Assembly (NCBI GenBank): GCA_002315195.1
Contig: DCGD01000152.1
Location: forward strand, 1-11,591
Direction: 5' to 3'
DNA from: Prevotellaceae bacterium UBA1787
Lineage (GTDB): Bacteria; Bacteroidota; Bacteroidia; Bacteroidales; Bacteroidaceae
DNA: 11,591 nt
Part shown: positions 1 to 6,689 of the stretch, piece by piece
How positions within the stretch are numbered: the stretch's first letter is position 1
How the letters are laid out: each line of letters begins with the position of its first letter
Made by a program: the position numbers and the translations under genes
Notes under the pieces: model-generated
Seen by the model: the letters and a program-made list of their open reading frames with translations, nothing else
Database searches by the model: none
Told to the model about the DNA's origin: nothing

Positions 1-109
1 ATGGCGTTGAGTATCACGTCGTCGGAGCCTTGGCGATGGTCATGGTGGGACGCAGGCTCATCACCGCCAACGGTACCCCGCTCGCCGACGACGTGATACT
101 CAACGCCAT
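1..109. repeat. Perfect 25-bp inverted repeat at the window's left edge
   Basis: Bases 1-25 are the exact reverse complement of bases 85-109; the 59 bases between them form the loop. Pairing stops at 26/84. The right arm falls in the antiporter codons for LADDVILNAM, where the hydrophobic helix begins and the protein reads naturally; the left arm gives GVEYHVVG, which looks less natural for this position. I infer that the left arm is more likely a snap-back or assembly artefact at a contig end than a biological hairpin. Confidence 0.7.
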
Positions 110-1082
110 GGTCATGCTCATCCTCATTTCCTGCATCTTCAGCGCCTTCATCACAACATCAGCGGCCAAGCTCATCGTGATTGAAGACATAAGCGACGAT
201 GAAAAACTGGGCGAGGAAGACAAGATTCTCGTTGCGCTTCACAATCCCGAAACAATGCACCACCTCGTGGACATCGCACTCATCATGCGCCCCCACCATT
301 CCACCGCCCCGCTGGTCGGCGTAAAACTGGTGGTTGACACCCGCGAAAATGAGCGTGAACTTTCCACTGCCCGCCAACTGGTGAAAGATGCCGCCCAAAT
401 TGCAGCCTCAGCCGGCGTGAACATGAAAAAAGTGGTACGTTCAGCCATCAACGTCACAACGGCACTCACCTGCACCATGAAAGATTTTGAAGCCAGTGAA
501 ATCATCGTCGGCAGCCATCTGGAAAATGGACAACCCGACTTTTCCATCGAAAACATCAAAGACCTGCTTACCCGCGTTTCACGACAAATCATCGTCGTGG
601 GTCAAAAAAGAACCATCAGCACCATCCGACAAATTCACGTCGTGGTACCATTTGACGCCGATTTGGAAATAGGATTCAAGCGATGGCTCTCGCACGTCTG
701 CCGCCTGACGCGACAACTGGACTGCCTCATCACGTTTTACTCTTCCGATGAAGCCTGGGAACGTATCCGCCACATCTGCGCCACGCATTACAAAACCATT
801 CACCCAACACACAAGTTGTTCACCCATTTCGAGGAACTGGCATCACTCAAGGAGATTGTTCACCACGACCATCTACTTGTGTTGATCCTGGCGCGCGAAA
901 ACAGCCTCTCATGGCACCCGGGAATGCAACACGTTTCGGAACATGTCAAAGAAACCTTCAACGAATGTTCCACCATGCTCATATTCCCCGACCAATACGG
1001 CATCGAAACACGCAAGGGCGCTTTCACGATTGGCTTTGCCAACCGCTCCGTCAAGAGTGAATACCCCATCACAAACCTCTGA
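3..1082 (+). CDS. Cation:proton antiporter (CPA2/Kef-like), C-terminal fragment with USP-like cytosolic tail
   Basis: The frame is open to the left edge, so the N-terminal membrane domain lies outside the window; the first ATG is at 30. What remains begins with the end of the membrane part: a hydrophobic helix (about residues 27-46 from that ATG, rich in M, L, I and ending near KLIVIE), then a soluble region of roughly 290 residues. The soluble part looks like two universal-stress-protein-like halves: one starts near KILVALHNPET, includes ASEIIVGSH, and the second starts near IHVVVPFDADLE. This is the layout of Bacteroidetes Na+ or K+/H+ exchangers, in which the inner-membrane transporter swaps cations for protons and the tail is thought to be regulatory. 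The stop is 11 nt before tcdA, so the two genes are probably cotranscribed. The first eight codons (3-29) lie in an inverted repeat and may not be genuine. Which cation is carried cannot be told from this part. Confidence 0.78.
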   Translation, partial: GVEYHVVGALAMVMVGRRLITANGTPLADDVILNAMVMLILISCIFSAFITTSAAKLIVIEDISDDEKLGEEDKILVALHNPETMHHLVDIALIMRPHHSTAPLVGVKLVVDTRENERELSTARQLVKDAAQIAASAGVNMKKVVRSAINVTTALTCTMKDFEASEIIVGSHLENGQPDFSIENIKDLLTRVSRQIIVVGQKRTISTIRQIHVVVPFDADLEIGFKRWLSHVCRLTRQLDCLITFYSSDEAWERIRHICATHYKTIHPTHKLFTHFEELASLKEIVHHDHLLVLILARENSLSWHPGMQHVSEHVKETFNECSTMLIFPDQYGIETRKGAFTIGFANRSVKSEYPITNL

Positions 1083-1093
1083 AAAGACCCGCC

Positions 1094-1822
1094 ATGGACT
1101 GGAGACAAAGAACCCGACTGCTCTACGGAGAAGAACGCATGACCCGACTCGCCGCCACGCACATTCTCATTGTCGGCCTGGGAGGCGTCGGGGCTTACGC
1201 CCTCGAAATGCTCTGCCGGGCGGGAGTGGGACACCTTACCATCATTGATGCGGACACCATTTCCGCCTCCAACATCAACAGGCAGTTGCCCGCCCTACAT
1301 TCCACCATCGGACAGCCCAAGGCCACCCTGCTTGCCGAACGCTGCAAGGACATCAACCCCGAAATAGACATACAAGCGCACATTCAATTTGTGTCGCAAG
1401 AAGACATTCCCGACCTGATTGCCCGAATCGCCCCGGACTTTGTGGTAGACGCCATTGACACCATCCGCTCAAAATGCAGCCTCATCGAAGCCTGCCTGAC
1501 ACGCGGCATACCCATCGTTTCGGCAATGGGAGCCGGCGCTAAAACGGACATCCGACACATTCAGTGCGCGGACATCAGCAAGACCTCACAATGCGCATTG
1601 GCAAAAGTGGTAAGACAAACCCTAAGGAAAGAGGGATTCGGACATTTTCGACTTCCCGTGGTTTTCAGCGACGAACCCATTCAGCGCCATGCTATCATTC
1701 CCATAACAGGCGAGCCCGGAAAGCGCTCGACAACCGGTTCCGTATGCTACATTACCGCAACGTTCGGCAACTACCTCGCCTGGTACGTTCTTGAGCATCT
1801 TCAGGCGAAACGCACACAATGA
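1094..1822 (+). CDS. tcdA: tRNA threonylcarbamoyladenosine dehydratase (ThiF/E1-like)
   Basis: This family uses ATP to cyclise the t6A base at position 37 of ANN-decoding tRNAs to ct6A; it acts in the cytoplasm, in E. coli with the CsdA-CsdE sulfur-relay proteins. The 242-residue protein shows the E1-like Rossmann nucleotide site GLGGVG (28-33), acidic residues after strand 2 (D52, D54), the SNINRQ motif (59-64) that contacts ATP, GQPKA (73-77) with the conserved lysine, DAIDT (119-123) and MGAGAKTDI (145-153), followed by a C-terminal region with GSVCYITATFG. Length is slightly below the 268 residues of the E. coli enzyme. The ATG sits 11 nt after the antiporter stop, with the usual MDWRQRTRLLYG N-terminus of the family, so this start is secure. 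It lacks the paired CxxC of ThiF/MoeB zinc sites, which favours TcdA over those relatives. No terminator hairpin is obvious behind it. Confidence 0.9.
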   Translation: MDWRQRTRLLYGEERMTRLAATHILIVGLGGVGAYALEMLCRAGVGHLTIIDADTISASNINRQLPALHSTIGQPKATLLAERCKDINPEIDIQAHIQFVSQEDIPDLIARIAPDFVVDAIDTIRSKCSLIEACLTRGIPIVSAMGAGAKTDIRHIQCADISKTSQCALAKVVRQTLRKEGFGHFRLPVVFSDEPIQRHAIIPITGEPGKRSTTGSVCYITATFGNYLAWYVLEHLQAKRTQ

Positions 1823-1956
1823 CAGAAAAACACATCACACATGCGATGCGAAAAACGGCTGAACCCACAAACTGTATTTCCCAACGTGCCGCCAACCCCT
1901 CGTCAAACTTGAATCAGCTTATTTTTGAAGAATGATGAAAATTTCACGTATTTTAT

Positions 1957-1987
1957 TTTGTTTTACGCACTTGTAGCCGTAATTTTG
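1957..1987 (+). promoter_or_regulatory. Consensus Bacteroidetes promoter for the AlkD-like gene
   Basis: A TTTG at 1957-1960 is followed after 19 nt by TAATTTTG at 1980-1987, an exact fit to the -33/-7 consensus (TTTG-N19-21-TAnnTTTG) of the Bacteroidetes primary sigma factor. The start codon is at 1992, four bases after the -7 box, so transcription would begin at or within a few bases of the ATG and the mRNA would be leaderless or nearly so. The 134 nt before it (1823-1956) show no gene and no convincing terminator. Confidence 0.8.
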
Positions 1988-1991
1988 CATT

Positions 1992-2699
1992 ATGACCAAC
2001 GAAGAGATACTAAAGACACTGACATACTATTCCAATGCCGAATACGCTGAAAAAATTAGACAGCAGTTGCCGACGGACGTAACCTACCAAGTCATCGGCA
2101 CGCCAATCAAGACACTGAGCGAATTGGCGCGCGAACTTGCATGCAGAAACGAATGGCATTCCATTGTCAAGCAGTTGCCTGACTATTACTTTGAAACCAT
2201 ACTGCTTCAGGCATTCATTTTCCTCAAAAACGAAAAAGATATAGAAACACTATTCGATTGGTTACGCGACTTCCTGAAAAAAACCAACTGCCCGCTGCTT
2301 TGCGACTACGCTTGCCTGGCGTTCACCGCAGCGCAAACATGGCCTGAGGAGACCCTTGTGTTCCTAAATGAATGTCTTCAAAGCGAAAATGAAATGTCCG
2401 TGCGCTTTGCCATCGTCACACTGTTGGATTATTTCACGACCAGCGACCATTCCGACACGACGCTCGACATTTTCGGCACAATAAACGCATCGCGCTCAGC
2501 CATGCGCCTGAAAGCACTGGCATGGGGCTACAGGGTTTGTTTCATGTCCTTCCCCAAACGAACCTTCAACGCCTTGAAAGTCCGCACGCCAAAAGATGAC
2601 ACGGAACTGATTATCCAAGAAATGCTCGCCACACCCCGCTTCACCCATGCGGAACGAGAAAGCCTCCTTTCACTCGTCAAACCCTTTCCACATTCATAA
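1992..2699 (+). CDS. AlkD-like DNA alkylation repair protein (HEAT-like repeats)
   Basis: A 235-residue all-helical protein resembling the Bacteroidetes branch of AlkD, a base-excision glycosylase that removes N3/N7-alkylated purines without base flipping. Recognisable stretches are YYFETILLQAF (66-75), NCPLLCDYAC (99-108), EMSVRFAIVTLLDYF (134-148), LKALAWGYRVCFMSFP (173-188) and the closing helix. By position, D105, R138 and W178 match the catalytic Asp, the DNA-contacting Arg and a Trp of the AlkD cleft; the Trp normally just before the Asp (NWAxCD in many relatives) is replaced by Cys-Pro, so activity may be changed. No in-frame alternative start lies near, and the promoter directly abuts this ATG. 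Its TAA overlaps the ATG of the next gene (TAATG at 2697-2701), implying translational coupling with an exported protein, an odd pairing for a DNA-repair enzyme. Family call is from remembered motif patterns, not a search. Confidence 0.72.
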   Translation: MTNEEILKTLTYYSNAEYAEKIRQQLPTDVTYQVIGTPIKTLSELARELACRNEWHSIVKQLPDYYFETILLQAFIFLKNEKDIETLFDWLRDFLKKTNCPLLCDYACLAFTAAQTWPEETLVFLNECLQSENEMSVRFAIVTLLDYFTTSDHSDTTLDIFGTINASRSAMRLKALAWGYRVCFMSFPKRTFNALKVRTPKDDTELIIQEMLATPRFTHAERESLLSLVKPFPHS

Positions 2700-3799
2700 T
2701 GCATAAACATATCATTCCCCTCACCATGGCAATGCTGGCGTACTTCGCCGCCGCAACCGCTCAAGAAAAAGTTGCATTGCCAAAGGCCAATCTGCCACTG
2801 AAGCCCGTAAAGGCCGACAGCGTAAAAATAGGTGATTTCTTTTGGCACCTGCAATTGAACGACGCGGACAAGGCCGTTCCAAAGAAAACAACCCGAAATA
2901 GCGAAACCAAGAACACCATTTCCGAAAGTGAATGGGAAGAAACGTTCCACACGCTTGGCATTGAGGGAGAAATAAACCATGACAAGGAAGACGTCGCCGC
3001 CATCTGCGATTTTGTAGGTCAATGCGGAAAACTCATGCGAAAAACCGGTGACGCACGCTACATTTCCGCCATGGAGCATTGCTATTACAATGGATTGGCG
3101 GGACGCATGAACGATGGAAACGCGGCAAACCGAGAAGCCGCCGCTTCAGCGCTAAGGGGTTTGACGGGCGAGTTCATGGCGACAAGCGGAAAACACCTGT
3201 TCATCAACATGTACACCCGCAGTCAGTCACACATCAAGAACAAGCATTTCAACATTGAAGCCATTGTCACCACCAGCGCCCCCTGGTTCAATGAACATTG
3301 GATTGAACTTCTCACCGGCGGACGCAAACAAAAGGTCGTCCTCCATTTGAAATTGCCGGAGTGGTTTCAGAAAGAGTTTCTCAGCAATTATGAAATGAAC
3401 AGCAACCGTTATTCCCCGAATGTTTTCGTTAAGGGCAGCAAAATCATTCCGCGAATAGAGAAGGGATACGTTGTCATTGACAACGTATGGGAAGATTCCA
3501 CCACCATCGTCCTGCAATTTCCAACACCGACAAGACACGTCTGCAAAAAGGACAAGCCCGATGAAATTGCCATCATGAAAGGTCACCTTCTTTATGCGTT
3601 CATCGGTGTTCCTCCAGGAATGTACATCAAACGCAGCGACCCCATACGCGCACAATTTGACAAAGACCGTCACACCAACGTGCTTTCTGCGCCCTACTAT
3701 ACGAAAGAGGGCGAAAAAGCCGGCGTTTACATTGCGGAGCCATACGCATTCAACCGCCGAAACCCTCAGGCACGCATCTTCATGAAAACATTGCCCTAA
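2699..3799 (+). CDS. Exported, eroded GH127 (DUF1680)-like protein, probably catalytically dead
   Basis: The 366-residue protein opens with a Sec signal peptide (about 1-21, cleavage after ATAQ). Residues 42-61 (VKIGDFFWHLQ... ending AVP) match the N-terminal VKIxDxFW segment of GH127 beta-L-arabinofuranosidases. The next roughly 230 residues of the usual (alpha/alpha)6 barrel are missing. Homology resumes near 98-133, where KTGDARYISAMEHCYYNG corresponds to the family's LTGDAKYxDVLERTLYNG, and continues through the beta-sandwich part (LFINMYTRSQS, 167-177; LHLKLPEWF, 215-223; GYVVIDNVWEDS, 256-267; IAIMKGHLLYAF, 290-301). The catalytic ETC segment reads DVAAIC and the Cys-Cys-Pro motif that carries the nucleophile and zinc ligands is replaced by NREAAASALRGLTG. 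GH127 enzymes are about 600-800 residues, so this is around half size. The frame is nonetheless open throughout with no stop or frameshift. I infer a pseudoenzyme, possibly binding arabinose-containing glycans, or a gene in late decay. It starts within the stop codon of the AlkD-like gene. Confidence 0.7.
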   Translation: MHKHIIPLTMAMLAYFAAATAQEKVALPKANLPLKPVKADSVKIGDFFWHLQLNDADKAVPKKTTRNSETKNTISESEWEETFHTLGIEGEINHDKEDVAAICDFVGQCGKLMRKTGDARYISAMEHCYYNGLAGRMNDGNAANREAAASALRGLTGEFMATSGKHLFINMYTRSQSHIKNKHFNIEAIVTTSAPWFNEHWIELLTGGRKQKVVLHLKLPEWFQKEFLSNYEMNSNRYSPNVFVKGSKIIPRIEKGYVVIDNVWEDSTTIVLQFPTPTRHVCKKDKPDEIAIMKGHLLYAFIGVPPGMYIKRSDPIRAQFDKDRHTNVLSAPYYTKEGEKAGVYIAEPYAFNRRNPQARIFMKTLP

Positions 3800-3820
3800 G
3801 GCGCACCGTCCTGGACTTGG

Positions 3821-4390
3821 TCAAACGGAATGTTGAAAATGCTTCATTCCGTGTCCGGCCCATGAAGACGCATTGACATATTCAAAACCTTTTTTCCTAT
3901 ACAAACTCTCGGCGTTCGGATTATTGTCATCCACCAACAAACCCACTTTGCCGAGACCTATTCTTTCCGCCTTTTTCAAGGTGGCATCCATGAGTTTTCC
4001 GCCAATCCCACAATGGCGGTACATCCTCTTGACCGCCAAGGAGTCAAGGTACAACTCCCCACATTCCGTTTCATCGCCAATATGGCTGAAATCGCGACAG
4101 AACTTACAAGAGGCGCCTTCCACGAAAGCCCTGCGCAATTCGTGCAAACGACCACCATCGTATGAAACGGCCACGCCCACTATCTTGTCACCTTCAACGG
4201 CAACGACGGAGTTAAGATAACTGTATTGCGTGTCGTTACGCAGACAAAGTTCCGACATCAAGGCACGGAAATCGTCCATGCCATTGTCCGGACCAAGAAA
4301 AAAGGCGCAACATTCCAATGTCATCGCCTCCATAATCAAACCTGCAATTTCGGGAGCGTCCTTCGGCAATCCTCCCCTTAATTTCACCAT
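3821..4390 (-). CDS. GNAT-family N-acetyltransferase
   Basis: A 189-residue cytoplasmic acetyltransferase that would transfer an acetyl group from acetyl-CoA to an unknown amine. Numbering from the ATG at 4390: residues 4-22 (LRGG...IAGLIMEAM) are the usual GNAT strand 1-helix 1 entry; 113-133 is motif A, LYLDSLAVKRMYRHCGIGGKL, with the pyrophosphate-binding R125-x-x-G-x-G130; 157-170 is motif B, NPNAESLYRKKGFE; the end GHGMKHFQ is typical of a Bacteroidales subgroup. Longer forms start at ATG 4402 or TTG 4414, but MVKLRGG fits the family N-terminus (MIxRxA-like) best. It lies 42 nt after the Smr gene on the same strand and is probably cotranscribed with it. It converges on the GH127-like gene with only 21 nt between the stops and no hairpin there. 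Substrate cannot be predicted. Confidence 0.88.
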   Translation of the reverse strand: MVKLRGGLPKDAPEIAGLIMEAMTLECCAFFLGPDNGMDDFRALMSELCLRNDTQYSYLNSVVAVEGDKIVGVAVSYDGGRLHELRRAFVEGASCKFCRDFSHIGDETECGELYLDSLAVKRMYRHCGIGGKLMDATLKKAERIGLGKVGLLVDDNNPNAESLYRKKGFEYVNASSWAGHGMKHFQHSV

Positions 4391-4432
4391 ATCGAAAAAC
4401 ATTGAATGATACAAAAAGCCAATGCCAAAAGC

Positions 4433-5518
4433 CTAATGCACGATTACCATCGTCGCACCAAAACCGTATTCGCGGAAAGAGGCATCCTGACTGGTACAAT
4501 TCTTGTATCTATAATTAAGTTCCTTCAAAATGGCATTACGCAGCACTCCCTGTCCCTTTCCGTGAATGAAAATAAGTTTCTTGCCCTTGTTTCTCCGATT
4601 CTCCTCCATTTTCTTGTTGAAAATACCCTTTTGGTATTCCAAAATATCGGCCGGGCTCATTCCCCGCATATTGTCCAGCAATTCCGCCGCATGAAGATCA
4701 ATCACTTCAGTGTTGGCTTTCTCGACACGCTTGACGGCTATCGCATGGACATGAGGACGCACGTCATCCTGTTGTTTAGGTGCCTGGATGGCATTTTTCA
4801 TTTCTTCGGCATTTACAAACACCTGCTTTGCGGGTATGTCTTCCTTGACGACATCATACATCAACACGCGCTCTTCAAAGAAATCGCAAGTCGTAAACGT
4901 GTGCAATTTGTAAAATTTTGTCAAGTCAATGCGAATTTCAACACTCGCGGGCCGCTTCAGCTGGAATGTCTTTTCTTTCTTATACGCCACCGCCTGCACG
5001 CAGACATGCTGCAATTCACCAATGGAATCCCGAGATACGGTTTCCATGTAAATTTTCGTGTTCGGCTTGGCGGTTGCATGATAGCGTACCATCCATGCCT
5101 TATTCTCACCACTCAAAAACGAAAAATCTACAAAGTAATTGCTGTCATTGACGAAAAAAACATCGAAGTCCGTCTGGCTCAGTGATTTCACTTCGTAAGG
5201 AACAAAACACAAGTAAAGATTCAGCACATCCCCTCCCGGACGCTCTGATACGAACGTTGTCGTACTGTCATCCATAAAGTCTTCATCATGGACGGTGTTT
5301 TGAATATTCCCCTTTGGCTGTTCGGTCGGCAATGCTTCAGAGGTGTTCTGAAATGCCGCATCTTCCTTACCCTCTTCAATCACTACACATTCTTGCATGC
5401 GGACAGGTATGTCGAACCCATCCTCATCTTCAACAAGAACAATATCGCGCCCCTGAAAACCTGTAACGATACCTCCACCAACTTCATTGAGAAAACGTAC
5501 TTTATCACCCTTTTTCAT
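4433..5518 (-). CDS. DUF2027 protein with C-terminal Smr domain
   Basis: A 361-residue cytoplasmic protein standard in Bacteroidales. Residues 1-45 form a KOW/SH3-like beta module (GDKVRFLNEVGGGIVTGF, then GFDIPV); 46-95 is a low-complexity acidic linker; about 96-265 is the DUF2027 body; 271-361 is a Smr (small MutS-related) domain with the diagnostic DLHAAEL (274-280), HGKGQGVLR (319-327) and YGFGATMV (351-358). Smr domains bind branched or structured nucleic acids and some are nicking endonucleases; in other bacteria Smr proteins act in recombination control or in rescue of collided ribosomes. The role of the DUF2027 part is unknown to me. The ATG at 5518 begins MKKGDKV, sits about 24 nt after a -7 box, and no better start is available. 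The GNAT gene follows after 42 nt. It is divergent from rpoD. Confidence 0.9.
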   Translation of the reverse strand: MKKGDKVRFLNEVGGGIVTGFQGRDIVLVEDEDGFDIPVRMQECVVIEEGKEDAAFQNTSEALPTEQPKGNIQNTVHDEDFMDDSTTTFVSERPGGDVLNLYLCFVPYEVKSLSQTDFDVFFVNDSNYFVDFSFLSGENKAWMVRYHATAKPNTKIYMETVSRDSIGELQHVCVQAVAYKKEKTFQLKRPASVEIRIDLTKFYKLHTFTTCDFFEERVLMYDVVKEDIPAKQVFVNAEEMKNAIQAPKQQDDVRPHVHAIAVKRVEKANTEVIDLHAAELLDNMRGMSPADILEYQKGIFNKKMEENRRNKGKKLIFIHGKGQGVLRNAILKELNYRYKNCTSQDASFREYGFGATMVIVH

Positions 5519-5541
5519 AATAACCTATCTCTTTTGAAATG

Positions 5542-5574
5542 CAAAGGTACAAAAAACAAATACATGACCCCAAA
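5542..5574 (-). promoter_or_regulatory. Consensus promoter for the DUF2027-Smr gene
   Basis: Read on the minus strand, TTTG at 5574-5571 is followed after 21 nt by TACCTTTG at 5549-5542, matching the Bacteroidetes primary promoter form. Transcription would begin near 5536, giving a leader of roughly 18 nt before the ATG at 5518. It faces away from the rpoD promoter; the two -33 elements are about 58 bp apart. Confidence 0.75.
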
Positions 5575-5632
5575 AAATATCCTATAAATCATGAAACACG
5601 AACAAAAATCCAAATAAAAAACGGAAAATATT

Positions 5633-5663
5633 TTTGACGTTCAAAATATTATTCATAACTTTG
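5633..5663 (+). promoter_or_regulatory. Consensus promoter for rpoD
   Basis: TTTG at 5633-5636 is followed after exactly 19 nt by TAACTTTG at 5656-5663, a full match to the consensus read by the Bacteroidetes primary sigma factor. The gene it drives encodes that same factor, so autoregulation is expected. Transcription should start near 5668-5670, leaving a leader of about 50 nt before the ATG at 5719; the leader is AT-rich and shows no Shine-Dalgarno sequence. Confidence 0.82.
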
Positions 5664-5718
5664 CAGTTCGCAAGGATTATAGGCACATTCGAATTCTCTA
5701 ATTATCATATATTATTGT

Positions 5719-6576
5719 ATGCGTCAACTTAAAATCAACAAGAGTATCACAAACCGTCAAAGTGCTGCATTAGACAAGTATTTGGTTGAAATTGGACGTG
5801 AAGAACTTATCACGACTGATGAAGAGGTGGAACTTGCTCAGCGTATCCATCGCGGGGACCAAAGAGCCTTGGACAAATTGACAAGAGCCAACCTGCGCTT
5901 CGTTGTCAGTGTGGCGAAACAATACCAAAATCAAGGACTCGCACTCAACGATTTGATAGATGAAGGCAATTTAGGACTTATCAAGGCCGCTCAGAAATTT
6001 GACGAGACCCGCGGTTTCAAGTTCATTTCCTATGCCGTATGGTGGATACGTCAAAGCATTCTTCAAGCAATCTCCGAGCAGAGCCGAATTGTGAGAATGC
6101 CATTGAACCAAGTTGGTTTCCAAAGCAAGCTTAGCAAAGCCAAGGTAATCTTTGAACAGGAAAATGAACGCAGGGCGTCTGTTCAGGAATTGGCGGAAAT
6201 GATGGGTACCACGGAAGACAAGATAGCGGAAGCCGTAGGAACAGGCGGCAAGAAAGTCTCAGTGGACGCACCGTTCCAAAACGATGAATCCAGTTCAATG
6301 ATTGATGTCATGACCGATGATTCCGCTCCCACCACCGATGACCAAATGGAAAAAGAATCTCTTTCCTCCGACTTGGAAGCAGCGTTGAGCAGCATTTCAG
6401 AACGCGAGCAAACCGTCCTCAAGATGCTTTATGGAATTGGCCATCCGGAAATGACAGCGGAAGAAGTAGCCAACTCGCTTAACCTTACCCGCGAACGCGT
6501 AAGGCAAATCAAGGAACGCGCGCTTCGCCGTCTGCGCGACAACGACGACATTCAATTTCTTAAGAAATACTTTTGA
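5719..6576 (+). CDS. rpoD: Primary RNA polymerase sigma factor (sigma-70 family, Bacteroidetes sigma-ABfr type)
   Basis: This is the housekeeping sigma subunit that directs RNA polymerase to TTTG/TAnnTTTG promoters. At 285 residues it matches the short primary sigma factor known in Bacteroides fragilis (sigma-ABfr), lacking region 1.1 and the long non-conserved insert of E. coli RpoD. Visible parts are region 1.2 (about 14-46), region 2 with NLRFVVSVAKQYQ (58-70), DLIDEGNLGLIKAAQKFD (78-95) for core binding and FISYAVWWIRQSI (102-114) for -10 melting, region 3 (about 120-200), and region 4 with EREQTVLKMLYGI (228-240) and the helix-turn-helix TAEEVANSLNLTRERVRQIK (246-265). An acidic stretch (about 188-213) separates regions 3 and 4. 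The start MRQLKINKSITNRQS is the usual one. It is monocistronic: own promoter upstream and a strong terminator 21 nt behind the stop. Confidence 0.96.
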   Translation: MRQLKINKSITNRQSAALDKYLVEIGREELITTDEEVELAQRIHRGDQRALDKLTRANLRFVVSVAKQYQNQGLALNDLIDEGNLGLIKAAQKFDETRGFKFISYAVWWIRQSILQAISEQSRIVRMPLNQVGFQSKLSKAKVIFEQENERRASVQELAEMMGTTEDKIAEAVGTGGKKVSVDAPFQNDESSSMIDVMTDDSAPTTDDQMEKESLSSDLEAALSSISEREQTVLKMLYGIGHPEMTAEEVANSLNLTRERVRQIKERALRRLRDNDDIQFLKKYF

Positions 6577-6597
6577 GGTGATTTTTTGACACAAAAC

Positions 6598-6637
6598 AGC
6601 GGAAAGGAAATAATTATTTATATCCTTTCCGCTTTTT
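6598..6637 (+). terminator. Rho-independent terminator after rpoD
   Basis: An 11-bp perfect stem, AGCGGAAAGGA (6598-6608) with TCCTTTCCGCT (6623-6633), encloses a 14-nt A/T loop and runs into TTTTT (6633-6637). It begins 21 nt after the rpoD stop. The minus-strand phosphatase gene ends 52 nt beyond, and the same hairpin read backwards is followed by a TGTTTTG stretch, so it may also serve, less efficiently, as the end of the minus-strand operon. Confidence 0.88.
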
Positions 6638-6689
6638 CCTGCAATACGCATAAATTCTCCCAAATTTCGCGATGCTACGGTATTATTTC

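Noticed and set aside
1823..1956. Searched for a terminator or small RNA behind tcdA
   Set aside because: No stem of convincing length with a T-run was found; the stretch is AT-rich spacer ahead of the AlkD-like promoter.
4406..5185. A 259-codon plus-strand frame opposite the DUF2027-Smr gene
   Set aside because: It is antisense to a well-supported gene with clear Smr motifs, has no recognisable domain and no promoter of its own.
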